A model generated the notes under the pieces. That model saw only the letters and a program-made list of their open reading frames with translations, did no database searches and was not told the origin of the DNA. Made by a program: the position numbers and the translations under genes. A stretch of 64,000 bases of DNA from assembly GCA_934047225.1 (NCBI GenBank), contig OW203991.1, forward strand, positions 8,494,001-8,558,000. Reading direction: 5' to 3'. Position 1 is the stretch's first letter, and each line of letters begins with the position of its first letter. The stretch comes from Ypsolopha sequella (lineage: Eukaryota; Arthropoda; Insecta; Lepidoptera; Ypsolophidae). Positions 10,797 to 21,562 of the stretch are shown here, in pieces.

Positions 10797-11555
10797 TTTA
10801 GGGTTCCGTAGTACCTAAAAGGTACAAAAGGAACCTTTGTGGTGAGACTCCGTTGTCCGTCCGTCCGTCCGTATGTCACAGGCTCATAACTTTAGCACCG
10901 TTAAAGATAAAGACATGAAATTTGTTACAAAATAGCAATAGTTTGCCCACATATCACGGTGTAAAAAAAAAACTGGCGAAGTGCGAGTCAGACTCGCGTA
11001 CCTAGGGTACCGTATTGTGGATGATAAATTTAATTTTGTAATTTTTTTCGTGAACTTCTCAACCGCTTTATTTTTACTATAATCTTTACGTAAACATATA
11101 TTACCATGATTTTTTTCATATTTTATTGGTCCACAAGTTTTGGAGATAAGGGGAGGAACATAATTTTTTTAATGTTTTTTCAAGGATTTCTCGAAATAGA
11201 TGCAATTAAATATAGCCAAACTATATATTTTTACAATTAGCAATTTAATACCTAAAATTTTATACTCATATTGTATTTATATAAAATATTTATCTTATTT
11301 ATTTTACTTATTTTTTACATTTCTCATTTGTTCTCAATTTTTTTTAATCGTTATACATTTCCTGTAATTGGCCAGTTATGATCTATAATTGTCATTTTTT
11401 TCATATTTTTTGGTCTACCAGTTTCGGAGATAGGGAAGGCGGGAAATGCATACCTTTGTGTTTTTTTTTTTAAATTACAAAATTAAATTTATCATTCTTA
11501 ATACGGAATCCTAGGTACGCGAGTCTGACTCGCACTCGGCCGGTTTCTTTTAAAG
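10797..11555. repeat. Repeat family C, inverted pair of ends
   Basis: 10797-10960 is an inverted family C end (GGGTTCCGTAGTACCT, CTCCGTTGTCCGTCCG). It is followed by a 580-bp element at about 10968-11549 bounded by AAGTGCGAGTCAGACTCGCG and CGCGAGTCTGACTCGCACTC, which are complementary. The inner ends extend into GATGATAAATTTA and TAAATTTATCATT. It is non-coding. 10105-10797 has nothing clear. Confidence 0.65.
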
Positions 11556-11789
11556 TCTCTCACTGTGGCCTCGAAATAAACTAAATAAAAAAAAAAAAAC
11601 AATGATTCAAAAGGTACTTACTAATGAGCTAATGACTGAACTTCGGTGAGGAATCTATCGGTGAGGTATTGGAGCAAATACCTTAGAACTTACCTTCAAA
11701 TGTAAATAAAATCAATTTTATGCTGTTTCTAAATTGACGAAATTGAATTAGTTTCTAGTAAAAACAGATTCGTAAAATCATAATTTTTA

Positions 11790-12085
11790 GGCTTTCGTAC
11801 CCAAAGTACCAAAACGGGACCCTATTACTAAGACTCCACTGTCCGTCTGTCTGTCCGTCTGTCACCAGGCTGTATCTCATGAACCGTGATAGTTAGACAG
11901 TTGAAATTTTCATATATGATTTATTTCTGTTGCCGCTATAACAACAAATATTAAAAAATTGAATAAAATAAGTATTTAAGGGGGCTCCCATACAACAGTC
12001 ATGTTTTTTTGCCGTTTTTATAGATAATGGTACCGATGGTACGGAACCCTTCGTGCGCGAGTCCGACTCGCACTTGGCCAGATTT
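11790..12085 (-). mobile_element. Short element C2 (about 290 bp), copy 1
   Basis: Reverse complement of 57635-57907 over its whole length. It ends in GAGTCCGACTCGCACTTGGCC on one side and a TTTCGTACC end on the other, with GTTATAGCGGCAACAGAAAT and CTATCACGGTTCATGAGAT inside (complement strand). It is a compact repeat related to family C by its ends and is non-coding. Confidence 0.7.
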
Positions 12086-12089
12086 TATT

Positions 12090-12911
12090 AATATATTCTG
12101 TCATGTATGTATGTATGTAAATTCTTTATAACACAAAATAAGTTTACAATGCACAAAGGCGAACTTAATGCTAATTAGCATTCTCTACCAGTTAAACGTT
12201 GTTGGTGATGTGGAGATTACAAGAGTAGTGCCAAATAAGTTAATTAATTAATTAATTTATAAATATTAACTTTTAATAATATCTGCATAATCTGCATAAA
12301 TATAACATATAATATCTACATAAACATATATAAATACAAAAATATACATAGATATTAGTGTATATACTGTACATAAATAAATATACAACAATATATCGGT
12401 AGTGTCATGAGTAGTCATGAGGTCTAGCGTCTAGACATCACGCGATGTCTTTCCATCAAACTTGCTCTCTCGCACATTGACAAACGCGGTATGCGTGAGA
12501 GCGTAAGTAGGGCTGTTACTCTGGCACGTGCTAGCAAAAAATACGTTAATTTGAAATTCCTAGTACTTTTAAAAACAAAAACTCTCATACTCACTCACTC
12601 AAACGTACTCACCTAAATTTTGCTTTCCAGTAAAATATGTTTTCTATTTTTACTGCTTGATAAATATTTCTCTAAGACTTAAATTCCATGAAACAGAAGA
12701 GTGTTTTGGAAAAACAACCAATGTCACTTTTCTGACATTTTACAGTAAGTAAATATCAAGATCAATCAGCCCACATCTACCCACTGTTGGGCATGGGTAA
12801 ATAAAACCTTATAAAATTAGTTACATGGAAAAATCCTTATTTATGTTTTTTTATTAAACTTGGATATATGAAAATACTTAATTTTGTAAATAAAAAGTTC
12901 AAAAAATGTTG
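12090..12911. other. AT-rich spacer with short tandem repeats
   Basis: Holds ATGT repeats near 12105, a TTAATTAATTAATTAATT run near 12240 and ATACATAT-rich sequence to 12390. GCCCACATCTACCCACTGTTGGGCA near 12.77 kb resembles a common lepidopteran repeat motif. No gene is supported. Confidence 0.5.
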
Positions 12912-13147
12912 TTAACAACGCGTTCAGGATGCTGATGGGGCTTCCCCGGTTCTGCAGTGCGTCGGGAATGTTCGCGGAAGGGCGAGTAGATTGCTTCTAC
13001 GCGACCATGCGCAAACGGTGCGTATCCCTGGTAGGCAGAGTTCGGGCCAGTACCAATGGCATCCTGAGCATGTTCGCGAGCAGGTTTGATTTTCAGTACA
13101 TGAACCATTGTACGATGATTCATGTACTGAAAAATAAAAATATGTAA
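12912..13147 (+). pseudogene. Non-LTR retrotransposon RT protein, C-terminal fragment
   Basis: The frame reads NNAFRMLMGLPRFCSASGMF, AEGRVDCFYATMRKRC, SLVGRVRASTNGILSMFASR. This is the familiar C-terminal region after the RT domain of a lepidopteran LINE, and the minus-strand fragment at 36760-36985 is its homologue. It is 5'-truncated, with no catalytic RT motif. The stop at 13145 leads straight into a 3' UTR and microsatellite tail, so this looks like a genuine 3' end of an insertion. An ORF on the opposite strand is a shadow. Confidence 0.75.
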
Positions 13148-13278
13148 ATATAGGTTTATGTTACTAACAATAGGTTAAGCAGTTTTATTTTTCTTACTAA
13201 CACTATTGTAGATACTGTGTGTGTTATATGGCTTCATGGTGGCCGAAATAAATGAATTATTATTATTATTATTGGCTA
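13148..13278 (+). mobile_element. LINE 3' UTR with ATT-repeat tail
   Basis: Runs from the stop codon through TATGGCTTCATGGTGGCCG to AATAAATGAATTATTATTATTATTATTGG. It matches 3575-3690 in reverse, showing that it is the 3' UTR of the same family. 13280-13940 contains only a partial family C end (AAGTGCGAGTCGGACC near 13.71 kb). Confidence 0.7.
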
Positions 13279-13940
13279 TTCTTCATAGAAACGTTAATGA
13301 CATTGGTGGTTTTCTCCGAAGCACTCTGTTTTTGTAGCTACATTTTGAATATACTTTGGTTGTTTTTGCTGATTCTAATATTAAGAGTTCGGTGCTAAAA
13401 GCTCCCAACTACGATTCGAGGCGAGTGCAAAATTGGTCGGAATGCTGCTGTCCCTCTCAGGCGCGCGCGCGCAGCTGTGTGTGTACCATTTATTCATAAC
13501 CATAACGTCTCGTATGCACTATGTTCATGATTTGCTTTTTTTGTTATCTACGTCGGGGAATCGCAAGTGAACATACCTACTAGTAATGCGTTTTATGGAA
13601 ATTCCTCTACAAGTCAATGCCTGTATCTCAAATTATTTATTTATCAAAATATAAGGATATCTGGAAATCGAGGCTTTGTAGAGAAAACCTACCTAAAGTA
13701 AGTACCAAGTGCGAGTCGGACCCACAAACCGAGGGTTCCGTACAAACTTATAGGTTTAGAAAAAGGGTATTGTATTGACAGGGTACTAAACCCTAAAAAA
13801 ATCATGATAAATTATTCCAGTTGCAGTTATGAGGTACCAACTTGACACTTACGTACAAAAAAAGTAAAATTTAGTAATCAGAAAGATCACTCAACACTTT
13901 GGTTTATAGGATTTAGATTTTTACCATACGTTGGTTGTAA

Positions 13941-14284
13941 GCAGCGGTAGCTCAGGGGTAGAACGCTGGCCTAGCAATTTTGAGGTTCCAGGTTCGATCC
14001 CCGGTCGGATTTGTGCCCGAAGTACGGCGATAGAGCTCACCACCCATCACGTTGGGACGTAATATATTCGTCGGTGAAACGCGGGTGTACTGAGTGTGGA
14101 TTGTGACTTGACAAGTTCACACTCGGAACACCTCTGACACCCCTTCTGACAAGTTAACACTCGGAACACCTCTGACACCCCTTCTGACAAGTTCACACTC
14201 GGAACACCTCTGACACCCCTTCTGACAAGTTCACACTCGGAACACCTCTGACACCCCTTCGGGTATTGATGTCGTGACGATACA
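13941..14284 (+). mobile_element. tRNA-derived SINE, longest head in the window
   Basis: The head has an A-box-like TAGCTCAGGGGTAGAACGC and a B box GGTTCGATCCC at the usual spacing for an internal pol III promoter. The body (CACGTTGGGACGTAAT, CGGTGAAACGCGGGTG, CACTCGGAACACCTCTGACA) and the end GATGTCGTGACGATA match copies at 3.3, 25.1 and 58.3 kb. It does not fold into a plausible tRNA after the D arm, so it is a SINE and not a tRNA gene. Its 3' part holds a 38-bp tandem expansion. Confidence 0.85.
14118..14257 (+). repeat. 38-bp tandem repeat inside the SINE
   Basis: A unit beginning CACACTCGGAACACCTCTGA is repeated four times at 14118, 14156, 14194 and 14232 (last copy partial), differing by one base in the second unit. 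Other SINE copies carry the unit once, so this is a local expansion. Confidence 0.95.
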
Positions 14285-14464
14285 TATACAATGTGTAACA
14301 GAAAGGTGTAACCATATTTGAAGAGCTTATTCAGTCAATGGTATAGAACAACTTTTACTATGGAACAAACCCTGTATCTCAAAAAAAATATTAACGTCGT
14401 GACGATACATATACAACATGTAACAGAAAGGTGTAACCATATTTGAAGAGCTTATTCAGTCAAG
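14271..14464 (-). repeat. MITE family P, duplicated 125-bp unit
   Basis: 14271-14336 and 14396-14464 are near-identical (GTCGTGACGATACATATACA... to CATATTTGAAGAGCTTATTC), separated by CAACTTTTACTATGGAACAA. The block matches 59968-60062 in reverse and the window start. The duplication includes the SINE end GTCGTGACGATA, so it arose after the SINE insertion. Confidence 0.75.
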
Positions 14465-15835
14465 TAATCGTCACTGACAGTTATGTCAGTTATCGAGCGA
14501 GCAACTAAAGTAAAATGCAAAACTATTGTACCCTAACCCAAAGGAGGCCCCAGGCCCAGACGCGCGAATCCACGCGACATCTCTCTATGTCTCTACTGTG
14601 TGAATGTGTGCGTGCGTCAAACAAGATGCGACACAGCTACTAGCCTTTCAGAATTTGTACTGAATACGGGTGTGTTTCGTAATACCAAAAATGTGTTTTA
14701 AATTTTGTTTTAATAATCTGTAACATGATAACATAGGCTATGTTTCCGCTCGAACAATATTATACGTTTTGTTGTTTTTAATACAAAACAAATAAGAAGA
14801 AAACGGGTAATTTATGGTGTAAAAATGTGCGAATTGCAAATCGCTGACATTTCGTTTCAGGTTAGTATTTTGGAAGGAAACATATTCATGAACCTATAAA
14901 AATACTGTCTTAATCAGAATAACAGCATAATTTGGTTGAAATATGCTCGAATTGCAATTGATTTTGGTATTACGTTTGTATGGATAATTAATTTTGGACC
15001 AGCCTCTTAACAGGTTATTGTGTGTACAATAGAGAATCCATAGAGCAAAAAAAAAACAAATTCGAAAAAATTGGACTTTGGTTGTTTTTCCAAAACAGTC
15101 TTCTTGAGAAATAATTGTTTCACTTGTTCCATTGCTAATTGTAGTCCCATTCCAATGGAAGTAGTGAGAAAAAAAAGTCTCACTACTTCCATCATGGAAC
15201 TGTCCAATGGGTCAAGTGAGAATGATTCAGCCACGCTGCTAAACAAAACCATTAAAGCTACATAGCCAAACAAATACGGTGATAAAAAAGTTTAATACAA
15301 ATTTCGGTTCAGTTTCAATTAGTAAATAGCGTTAAACTTTGTGTAAAGTAGCGTCAGCATGTGCATGTAAAAAAAAATCGTATTCTCACGGAATTATCGT
15401 AAAAAAATCTCCAATTTCAATCAAGAACTGTTTTTTTTTTCACCGATTCGATCGGTCATTTCATTTTGAACCAACCGACAGGTCAAAATCAAAACCATGA
15501 CAATGGTGACATTAACAGTTCAAAATCTTCACGTCAGAACAACTGTCTATTGACTCTATGACTCTAGGTATTATATGCTACCTCTATAGCGACAACAGCC
15601 AGTGTAGACAATGTCTTTTGTTGCAGGCCAATCAATTAATTTTTATTATTGCAATTAATAATGCACTATGAAGTTCCAATTACAAAGCATTAAGGTTTAC
15701 TTTGCGATGGCATATTTCAACATGAACACCAATAAACGAGTTCAGGTTTTGCTCTTGAGAAATATTATACTTTGTTATTTATTCCATCATTATAAATTCA
15801 AACCAAGGTCTTTTTGCTTTGAATTACCATTCCAG
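14465..15835. other. Unassigned sequence with a small hairpin
   Basis: 15154-15204 contains a hairpin, CCAATGGAAGTAGTGAGA and its complement, around a run of A. A minus-strand 88-codon frame (15007-15273) crosses it and has no recognisable domain. The rest is AT-rich without a supported gene. Confidence 0.4.
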
Positions 15836-16013
15836 CCTTAGCCCTCAACGAAGCATATACCCGGGCAAAGTTCTGAAAGTTCGATACAACTTCTTAGCTG
15901 CAACTAAGATGCATACCGAACACCGAGACGAGACCCACCCACCTAATTGGATATGCTACGGTGAAACCGGAAAGTTAAGGGTATCCCGATCATACTTAAG
16001 TTCAGATTCTTAG
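15836..16013 (+). CDS. Candidate terminal exon of an unknown gene
   Basis: A T-rich tract and CATTCCAG (acceptor AG at 15834-15835) precede an open frame that ends at a TAG at 16011. The frame reads LSPQRSIYPGKVLKVRY, then NFLAATKMHTEHRDETHP and WICYGETGKLRVS. Its amino-acid make-up is less biased than that of the surrounding shadow frames, and no repeat copy exists in the window. I recognise no family, see no start codon and find no matching upstream exon. It may be an exon, a domesticated element fragment or chance. Confidence 0.25.
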
Positions 16014-16659
16014 TAAAAATTAATATATAGGTAGATATAGCGCATATGCAGTGCTAATCATCGTCAAATATGTCATTTGTTGTATTTTACTTTTTTATTA
16101 ATAACCTTATAAATTAGAGTTGTCTTAATTTTTTTATAATTTAGCAGGTCTGGAGAGTTTTATATGGAAAGTAAAAAAATATATATATTTAAATGTCTAG
16201 AACAAGTTTTGCCTTTGAAAATGACATGTTTGACGATGATGAGCATTGCGTATGTCGTCGGCACATCGTAGACTCGGGCATATCATGATCTGCCTGGGCA
16301 GATCAAATTTCTGTTTAAACTAGAGGAGTCGCCTCGCTCTGGTCCGCTTCGCTCGGCTCCCCAAATTTATTTACATGTAAACCTAACACGCTCCTCCTCG
16401 CTCCGCTCGTCGTCGCACCTATTATTGATATTGACTTTTGGTGAAAGATTTTCGGTTTCATGCTTTACGATCTGCCCACGACAAAATATAGAATACGGTA
16501 ATTGAACCGCAGATTTATCTTCCTATAAGAAAATTTGACTAAGGAAGTATGGTCTTATCAAATGAAACATTTTCAAGAAAATCATTAGTGGATGCCTGTG
16601 ATTGTCGGCACTCTATAAAATGTATTAAACAAACTGCAAAATTAAGTTGGTGGATTATT

Positions 16660-16815
16660 TGGGTACGTAACGTTTGTCTTTAAATGTAGTATATATATAT
16701 ATTATATAATATAATAAAATAAAATGCTTAAAAAGTTAATGTGAGATACATTGCGGGCCCTAACCTGGGTCCGGCATAAGTCACACGAAATATATCTCAC
16801 ATTAACTTGCATTTT
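16660..16815. repeat. Repeat family Q with imperfect palindrome, copy 1
   Basis: GTTTGTCTTTAAATGTAGT, ...GTTAATGTGAGATACATT, CGGGCCCTAACCTGGGTCCG also occur in order at 63015-63115. TTAATGTGAGATA and TATCTCACATTAA form an inverted repeat here. It is non-coding. 16020-16660 includes GCTCCGCTCG-type blocks at 16.33-16.42 kb. Confidence 0.55.
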
Positions 16816-16837
16816 ACTTTATTAAGTTATTATTTTA

Positions 16838-17102
16838 TTAAGGTGACTTTTTGATCATCGTCCAAATTCATACTGGTGGCTTGATAAGTGATCAGTATCA
16901 TGGATCAATAACAATTTTGGTGAAATTCGTAAAATTTTATTCCGACTCCCCATAGTGATTCCCTCGGGACTGGAACTGAATTTATATGGGAAGCCGAAAT
17001 TTCATTTTACGAATTTCACAAAAATTGTTACTGATTCAAGATACTGATCACTTATCAAGCCTCCAGTATGAATTTGGATGATGATCAAAAAGTCACCTTG
17101 TA
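16838..17102. mobile_element. Palindromic MITE family D, copy 2
   Basis: Ends AAGGTGACTTTTTGATCATC and GATGATCAAAAAGTCACCTT are complementary, and the centre carries CTCGGGACTGGAACTGAATT. Relative to the copy at 9670-9956 it is inverted. AT-rich sequence flanks it. Confidence 0.8.
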
Positions 17103-17134
17103 TATATATATATATATTTTTTTTTTTAATTTTT

Positions 17135-17393
17135 ATTTATTTATTTATTTATTTATTCACAAACATCTATCCTTACAGGCTAGCCTAATTCGATAGATAT
17201 GTATATTTACAACCACAAATCTTACTTTCTACAACCTTTATAAGTATACAATTTCAATAATAATTTTACCAAACACCTTCTTGTAGCACAGCACAAACAA
17301 CGCTGTTCTCGTAAACTCATTCCGAGCAACATGGAATATATCCTCTATTTCCGAAATATAATTTAAGGCGCGGAGCGCTCGCGTCAACGTATA
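17135..17393 (-). pseudogene. LINE C-terminus and 3' UTR with AAAT tail
   Basis: On the minus strand a 48-codon frame reads TRALRALNYISEIEDIF, HVARNEFTRTALFVLCYKK and ends in TAA. About 110 bp of 3' UTR and an AATAAATAAATAAATAAAT tail (17135-17160) follow. The arrangement of short C-terminal frame, UTR and simple tail is that of a 5'-truncated non-LTR retrotransposon. The protein similarity is suggestive only. Confidence 0.5.
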
Positions 17394-17475
17394 TATATAT
17401 ATACACTTAATTATTATAATAATATTACTATATACAATAATATTGTTATAATAATTAAGTATATATATATATATA
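17385..17475. repeat. AT-rich perfect palindrome with TA arrays
   Basis: TATATATATATATACACTTAATTATTATAA and its complement flank ACTATATACAATA. It is simple-sequence rich and probably a small TA-type MITE or microsatellite hairpin. Confidence 0.6.
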
Positions 17476-17890
17476 ATAATAATTTAATTGACTTCTAATT
17501 TAATATTGAAACTTTTGTACGAGTATTATATTATTCGATCAAACTTAAATATAAAAAAGTAACTTGAACTTAAAACTAAATAATTCTATTTAACATTCGG
17601 TTTAAGTTCAACATTCTACACAACATATCCAAATTTAAGGTCTATAATTCATTCGGTCTACGAAGGCATTAATATGGCTTCGTTTTGTTCATTGGGAACG
17701 TAACCCTTACATTTTTTTTAACGTTTTATTAATTTCTTGTCACTTTGTTCCATATCTGAAGGGTTCTAATGGATAAGATGTAGGTTTGATGTGGAATTAT
17801 GGTTGCGAAACTTTGTTCAAATCTATAAGTCAGTTTTCTTTTAAAAAGGGACAGTTTTCTTACGACAATAATTATCTTATGGGGGTTGTA

Positions 17891-18215
17891 GCTTAAATTG
17901 AAACCGCAATTTCTGACATGAATGAAAACCTAGACAACATTAGGAGATGGGCTGATTCATTTCGACTTTTAGTGTACCCGAAAAAGTCTCAGGCTATTAT
18001 AATTGGCAGCAAATACATGACCAATCTGCTTAGTGAAAGATCTTTTTCACAGGTCTTTTTCAACAGCACTCCCACTGCATACGCTGACAATGTTAAAAAT
18101 CTTGGTGTCATATTTGACTCTAACCTATCTTGGTGTGCTCATGTCAGTGCAGTCAGTAGGAGGGTCTTTGCTTCATTCTATTCGATACGAACCTCTGTAG
18201 CGCAGTCAGTAGAAT
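17891..18215 (+). pseudogene. Jockey-type LINE reverse transcriptase fragment
   Basis: The frame reads MNENLDNIRRWADSF, PKKSQAIIIGS, FNSTPTAYADNVKNLGVIF, DSNLSWCAHVSAVSRRVFAS. The order (LxxIxxWA...NPxKSQ...VKNLGVxxDxxLxWxxHV) is the part just downstream of the YADD catalytic motif in jockey/CR1-type non-LTR retrotransposons. YADD itself is not present and a TAA lies just upstream. The frame is fused to the start of a family A repeat at about 18216, so the end of the long ORF there is not LINE protein. Confidence 0.8.
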
Positions 18216-18780
18216 GCAATTTGGCCCTGTCTTTGAAGGCCTACTCCTCCCACACGGGTGGTCCAAAAACTTTCATAAAAATTATGATAGGCATTATAGA
18301 GTCAAAAATAAATTTTAAGTTTCATAAACTGTTTTTCTATTGTAAGTTGTGACAAAAAAAATCGAAAGTCATCGAAAGTTTCACATGATTAACACAAGAA
18401 TTCTTTTACTCCTTCCAAACGCCTAAAGCGATTTTAATTATTATTTCACCAAGTTATAGGAAATTTTTAGATCTAAAAAATTCAAGTTCAATTTTTTTTC
18501 CGTTCATTGCGTCCATGTGAAAAGTATTATTTTCTCCTATTTTGCGCTAGCCGGAGACGCAGTGGTTGTCGTAACAGCCACTTTTCAAGGCACGCTGAAA
18601 TGAACATTATTTCAGTGTCGTTTCCGTTGATATTTGTACCGACACACATGGAGTTTCTTATTTAGCGTGGTCATACGCCTTAAGTAGGAGGTCGCAGGTT
18701 CAAATCGTGGCCCGAGGAATTTTTCAAAATATTTGTGCTTTTAAATTTGTTTCTGATTGATAGTAAGTTTGTAATGCACT
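18216..18780 (+). repeat. Repeat family A, near-complete copy
   Basis: Runs from CCTGTCTTTGAAGGCCTACT through CGTCCATGTGAAAAGTATTA, CTCCTATTTTGCGCTA and GATATTTGTACCGACACA. It then continues into GGAGGTCGCAGGTTCAAATC, a B-box-like motif. The whole may be a SINE-tailed or tRNA-related repeat, but no A box at proper spacing is evident. Confidence 0.65.
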
Positions 18781-19084
18781 CTAATAATAATTAATTATAT
18801 TAATTATATATAAGTAATTTAATTAAGTATTTATATATTTTATTTATTTGATATGTATTACAGTTACTTTATGTAGACTAGTATTTAATTGTTATTATTA
18901 TAATTTTTTTTTACTCATGGGTTTTAAACAGTTTTTTGTCTTTGTGTGCTTTTTTTGTTTCATCGATTCTATCACCAAGGGTTTGTGGTAGAAATCTCTT
19001 TCAGATATAAGCCCAAATTTTGGTTAAACTGTAAGATTACTGATACATGTAATAAGTTTTATTCTTGTGTGCAATAAAGAATTT

Positions 19085-19515
19085 TGAATTCCCATAGCTT
19101 AATTTTAATAGATTTAAAAAAAAAAAATTCATCGATTATAACCCATTTTAGGACACAGTTTTCATTATTTTGGTATATAAATTAACCATTATTTTTTTAA
19201 TGATTTCTTAAAGAATTGTCCGATATGACTTCACTTGAGAATTTTAGACATTATACTGATTGTGATGTGTTATTGCTTATAAAAAAAGTGGTCTGTCTCT
19301 GTCTGTCTACTCATCTGTCATCAATCTGTAATATAAAGTCGGAAGCAAATTATTTTACATTTATCTTGATAGCAAAGAACACATTTCTAAACAGCCATTT
19401 CTCAAGTGACGTCACACGAAGGCAAATAGAAGTTGCAGCTTTTTCGTAAAAATATTCATCATCATGAGGTTTTTTAGACCACTAGTTCAAAAATAGGGCT
19501 TATTAATCCTAAATC
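19085..19515 (-). repeat. Repeat family B, copy 2 (inverted)
   Basis: GAATTCCCATAGCTTAATTT opens and CATGAGGTTTTTTAGACC closes a copy inverted relative to 6545-7140. It keeps AATGGCTGTTTAGAAATGTG and GACGTCACACGAAGGC (complement). The embedded 77-codon frame is part of the repeat. 19520-19565 repeats the block at 4090-4130. Confidence 0.7.
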
Positions 19516-19649
19516 TCGGAATGGTTTTCGAATTAACACCCCTTAACATAATTTAATCTAAGCGAATTGAATTGTATCCTTAACAACTTTGACTCGACCT
19601 GTGTCGGTACAAAAACCAACAGAAACTATATTGAAATAACCACAGGGGA

Positions 19650-19792
19650 TCAATAAAGGCCAACTTGGGTGAATCATAAAATGATTTGAAAGTAGGATAG
19701 AGTCAGAGATTTTTCATGCGTGCAAAAGAGACGGCATTAGAACAGAATCATAACATGATTCATCCAAAGCGGCCTTTTTAGAGGACCAGGAG
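19650..19792. mobile_element. Palindromic MITE family K, copy 1
   Basis: GGCCAACTTGGGTGAATCAT and ATGATTCATCCAAAGCGGCC form imperfect inverted ends. The left arm (CTTGGGTGAATCATAAAATG) recurs at 63715-63752. There is no coding sequence. Confidence 0.55.
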
Positions 19793-19940
19793 CCGTATTT
19801 TTGAATCGTTCTTTTTCAATTTACGTGCGAAAATATATACCTGTCTCATCTTGCAAATGACACGTTCTAATGTGCTACGTGAGATGGGTATATACTTTCG
19901 CACGTAAATTGAAAACGAACGATTCAAAAATATGGCTCCA
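19788..19940. mobile_element. Palindromic MITE, about 150 bp
   Basis: Arms GGAGCCGTATTTTTGAATCG / CGATTCAAAAATATGGCTCC, with inner TCAATTTACGTGCGAAA / TTTCGCACGTAAATTGA, are about 60 nt each. The loop is near GCAAATGACACG. It sits immediately beside MITE K; no target duplication is clear. Confidence 0.75.
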
Positions 19941-19966
19941 GAACTATTAAGAAATAACCTAAATAT

Positions 19967-20095
19967 CAGCGCGCATTGCTAAATAGCTGTTACGACGCCG
20001 CGCCGATGCGACGTCGCTGCGTTTTCGGATAGCGCAAAATAGTAGAAATAATACTTTTCACATGGACGGGATGGACGGAAAAAAATTACAATCGT
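19967..20095 (-). repeat. Repeat family A, fragment (inverted)
   Basis: ATCAGCGCGCATTG, GACGTCGCTGCGTTTTCGGA and ACTTTTCACATGGACG are the reverse complement of the central part of family A at 60.33-60.43 kb. 20100-20868 has nothing else recognised. Confidence 0.65.
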
Positions 20096-20867
20096 TTTTC
20101 CAACCATTAATTTCCTCGTATTTTAGTTCCAGAATCATACTAATAGCATTAATATATTTCAAAGAAATAACCAATTATAGTCCAAAAACAGCTTGACTTT
20201 GAACAATATTTTCACGCTGTTTCTTATAAGTAACAATAATTTCTTACAATTAAGTTGTTCTTTATATTTTGATAAATAAATAAATAAGTAAATAAATATT
20301 TTAAGTAACACTGTATATTCTTTAAACAATCTGTATGCATAACGTTTCAGAGAAATAACTTTATCAATAGGAGTAATTTTCGGATGACGCTGTGAAAAGG
20401 TGCCTTAAGGGGCATCACAATGCTACAATTCAGTCCTGCTCTAACGCTTTTGTGTTTTAACTGTCTATCCTGCTCTAATCAGATGCCGCGCACGCAAAAC
20501 TTAAGTTATTTTGAAATCGTGGCTACATTTAGGACATTAACTATAATTAATTTATGTAATAAATATGTTTTTTTCTAGTAAGTATCTGCATGTGTTGGTT
20601 TCGTTTCAATCGGTTTTGAAATATGGAATCTGAAATTCATGCTTTTTTAAAAGTATTTTAATTAAAAGAAGATTGAAAGTATGTTTATTTATAAAGTTTA
20701 ATTAATATGTGTTGAGTCAAAACACGTCCCATATTTTTTTTCAAATTTTTGCCATCTACATTGACGGAACTGAATCCTATGCAAAACTGATGTTTAGCAT
20801 TGTGGAGACCCTAATGTACGTAGGTAGTATTTTATTCTGTGCTAATGGCAAGCTGATTCAATTCGAT

Positions 20868-20975
20868 ACTACAACCTGTCGGAAATATCTCTGCACCCGA
20901 AACCCCCCACCCGCAAGGTCTCTACCTACGTTTGCGGGTGAACTGATGTGCAGAGATATTTCCGACGGGTTGTAT
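20868..20975. repeat. Inverted repeat around CCCCCCACCCGCAA
   Basis: ACAACCTGTCGGAAATATCT and AGATATTTCCGACGGGTTGT are complementary, with CCACCCGCAA / TTGCGGGTGA nested inside. The hairpin directly abuts the Tc1-like MITE at 20976. Confidence 0.75.
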
Positions 20976-21562
20976 AGTGCGTGCCAATCTTTTAGTCGCC
21001 TTTGATTGAGTTACGAGTGCAAGCTTGCACAGGTACAGTCAAGGAAACAATAATATCAACGGTTGACTATTAAATGTTTACTATAAGTGGGAAGGTGTAC
21101 TTGTTGTACCTACCTATTTAATATATATTGGTATTTTAGTGCAATCTTAACTGTTTAATTAAAACAAATTAATATAAACACCATTTTCCTACATTGTTGC
21201 CTTAAAACGCTATAACGACCGCGAGGCATACCAACAACAATAAACTTTAACAAACTAAATCAACAAAACAACAAATAAAGGCAACACAAACAGATTCAAC
21301 GATTAACTTAACGAATCATAGAATTTTTTCCACGAACGTACTTTTCATGCAACGCGCGCATGTATAGTGTACGGACGTAGCACTATCACTAGTAACGCAT
21401 AGTGTTGACACCTGCCGAACGGCGAGAGGGGGGTGTGGTGCGGCATGCAGGCGGGTGTGCTCCGCGCCCTCGCTCCTGTAACGTCCCCCTGACACCGTAA
21501 AACGGCTAATGCGTCGATTCTTGGGGCTAGCTTCAGAGGCGACTAAAAGATTGGCGCGCACT
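20976..21562. mobile_element. Tc1/mariner-like MITE family T, long copy
   Basis: Ends GTGCGTGCCAATCTTTTAGTCG and CGACTAAAAGATTGGCGCGC are inverted repeats. The shorter copy at 43977-44341 has TACAGTGCGCGCC at one end and its complement at the other, which fits a TA-flanked CAGT-type Tc1/mariner end. Both copies share GTGGGAAGGTGTACTTGTTG. The 3' third is unusually GC-rich. There is no transposase, so it is non-autonomous. Confidence 0.7.

Noticed and set aside
12899..13123. Minus-strand 74-codon ORF
   Set aside because: It is the shadow of the LINE RT C-terminus on the plus strand, which has the recognisable motif order.
13941..14010. tRNA gene
   Set aside because: It has A- and B-box motifs but no consistent anticodon arm, and the body and 3' end recur at three other places, so it is a SINE head.
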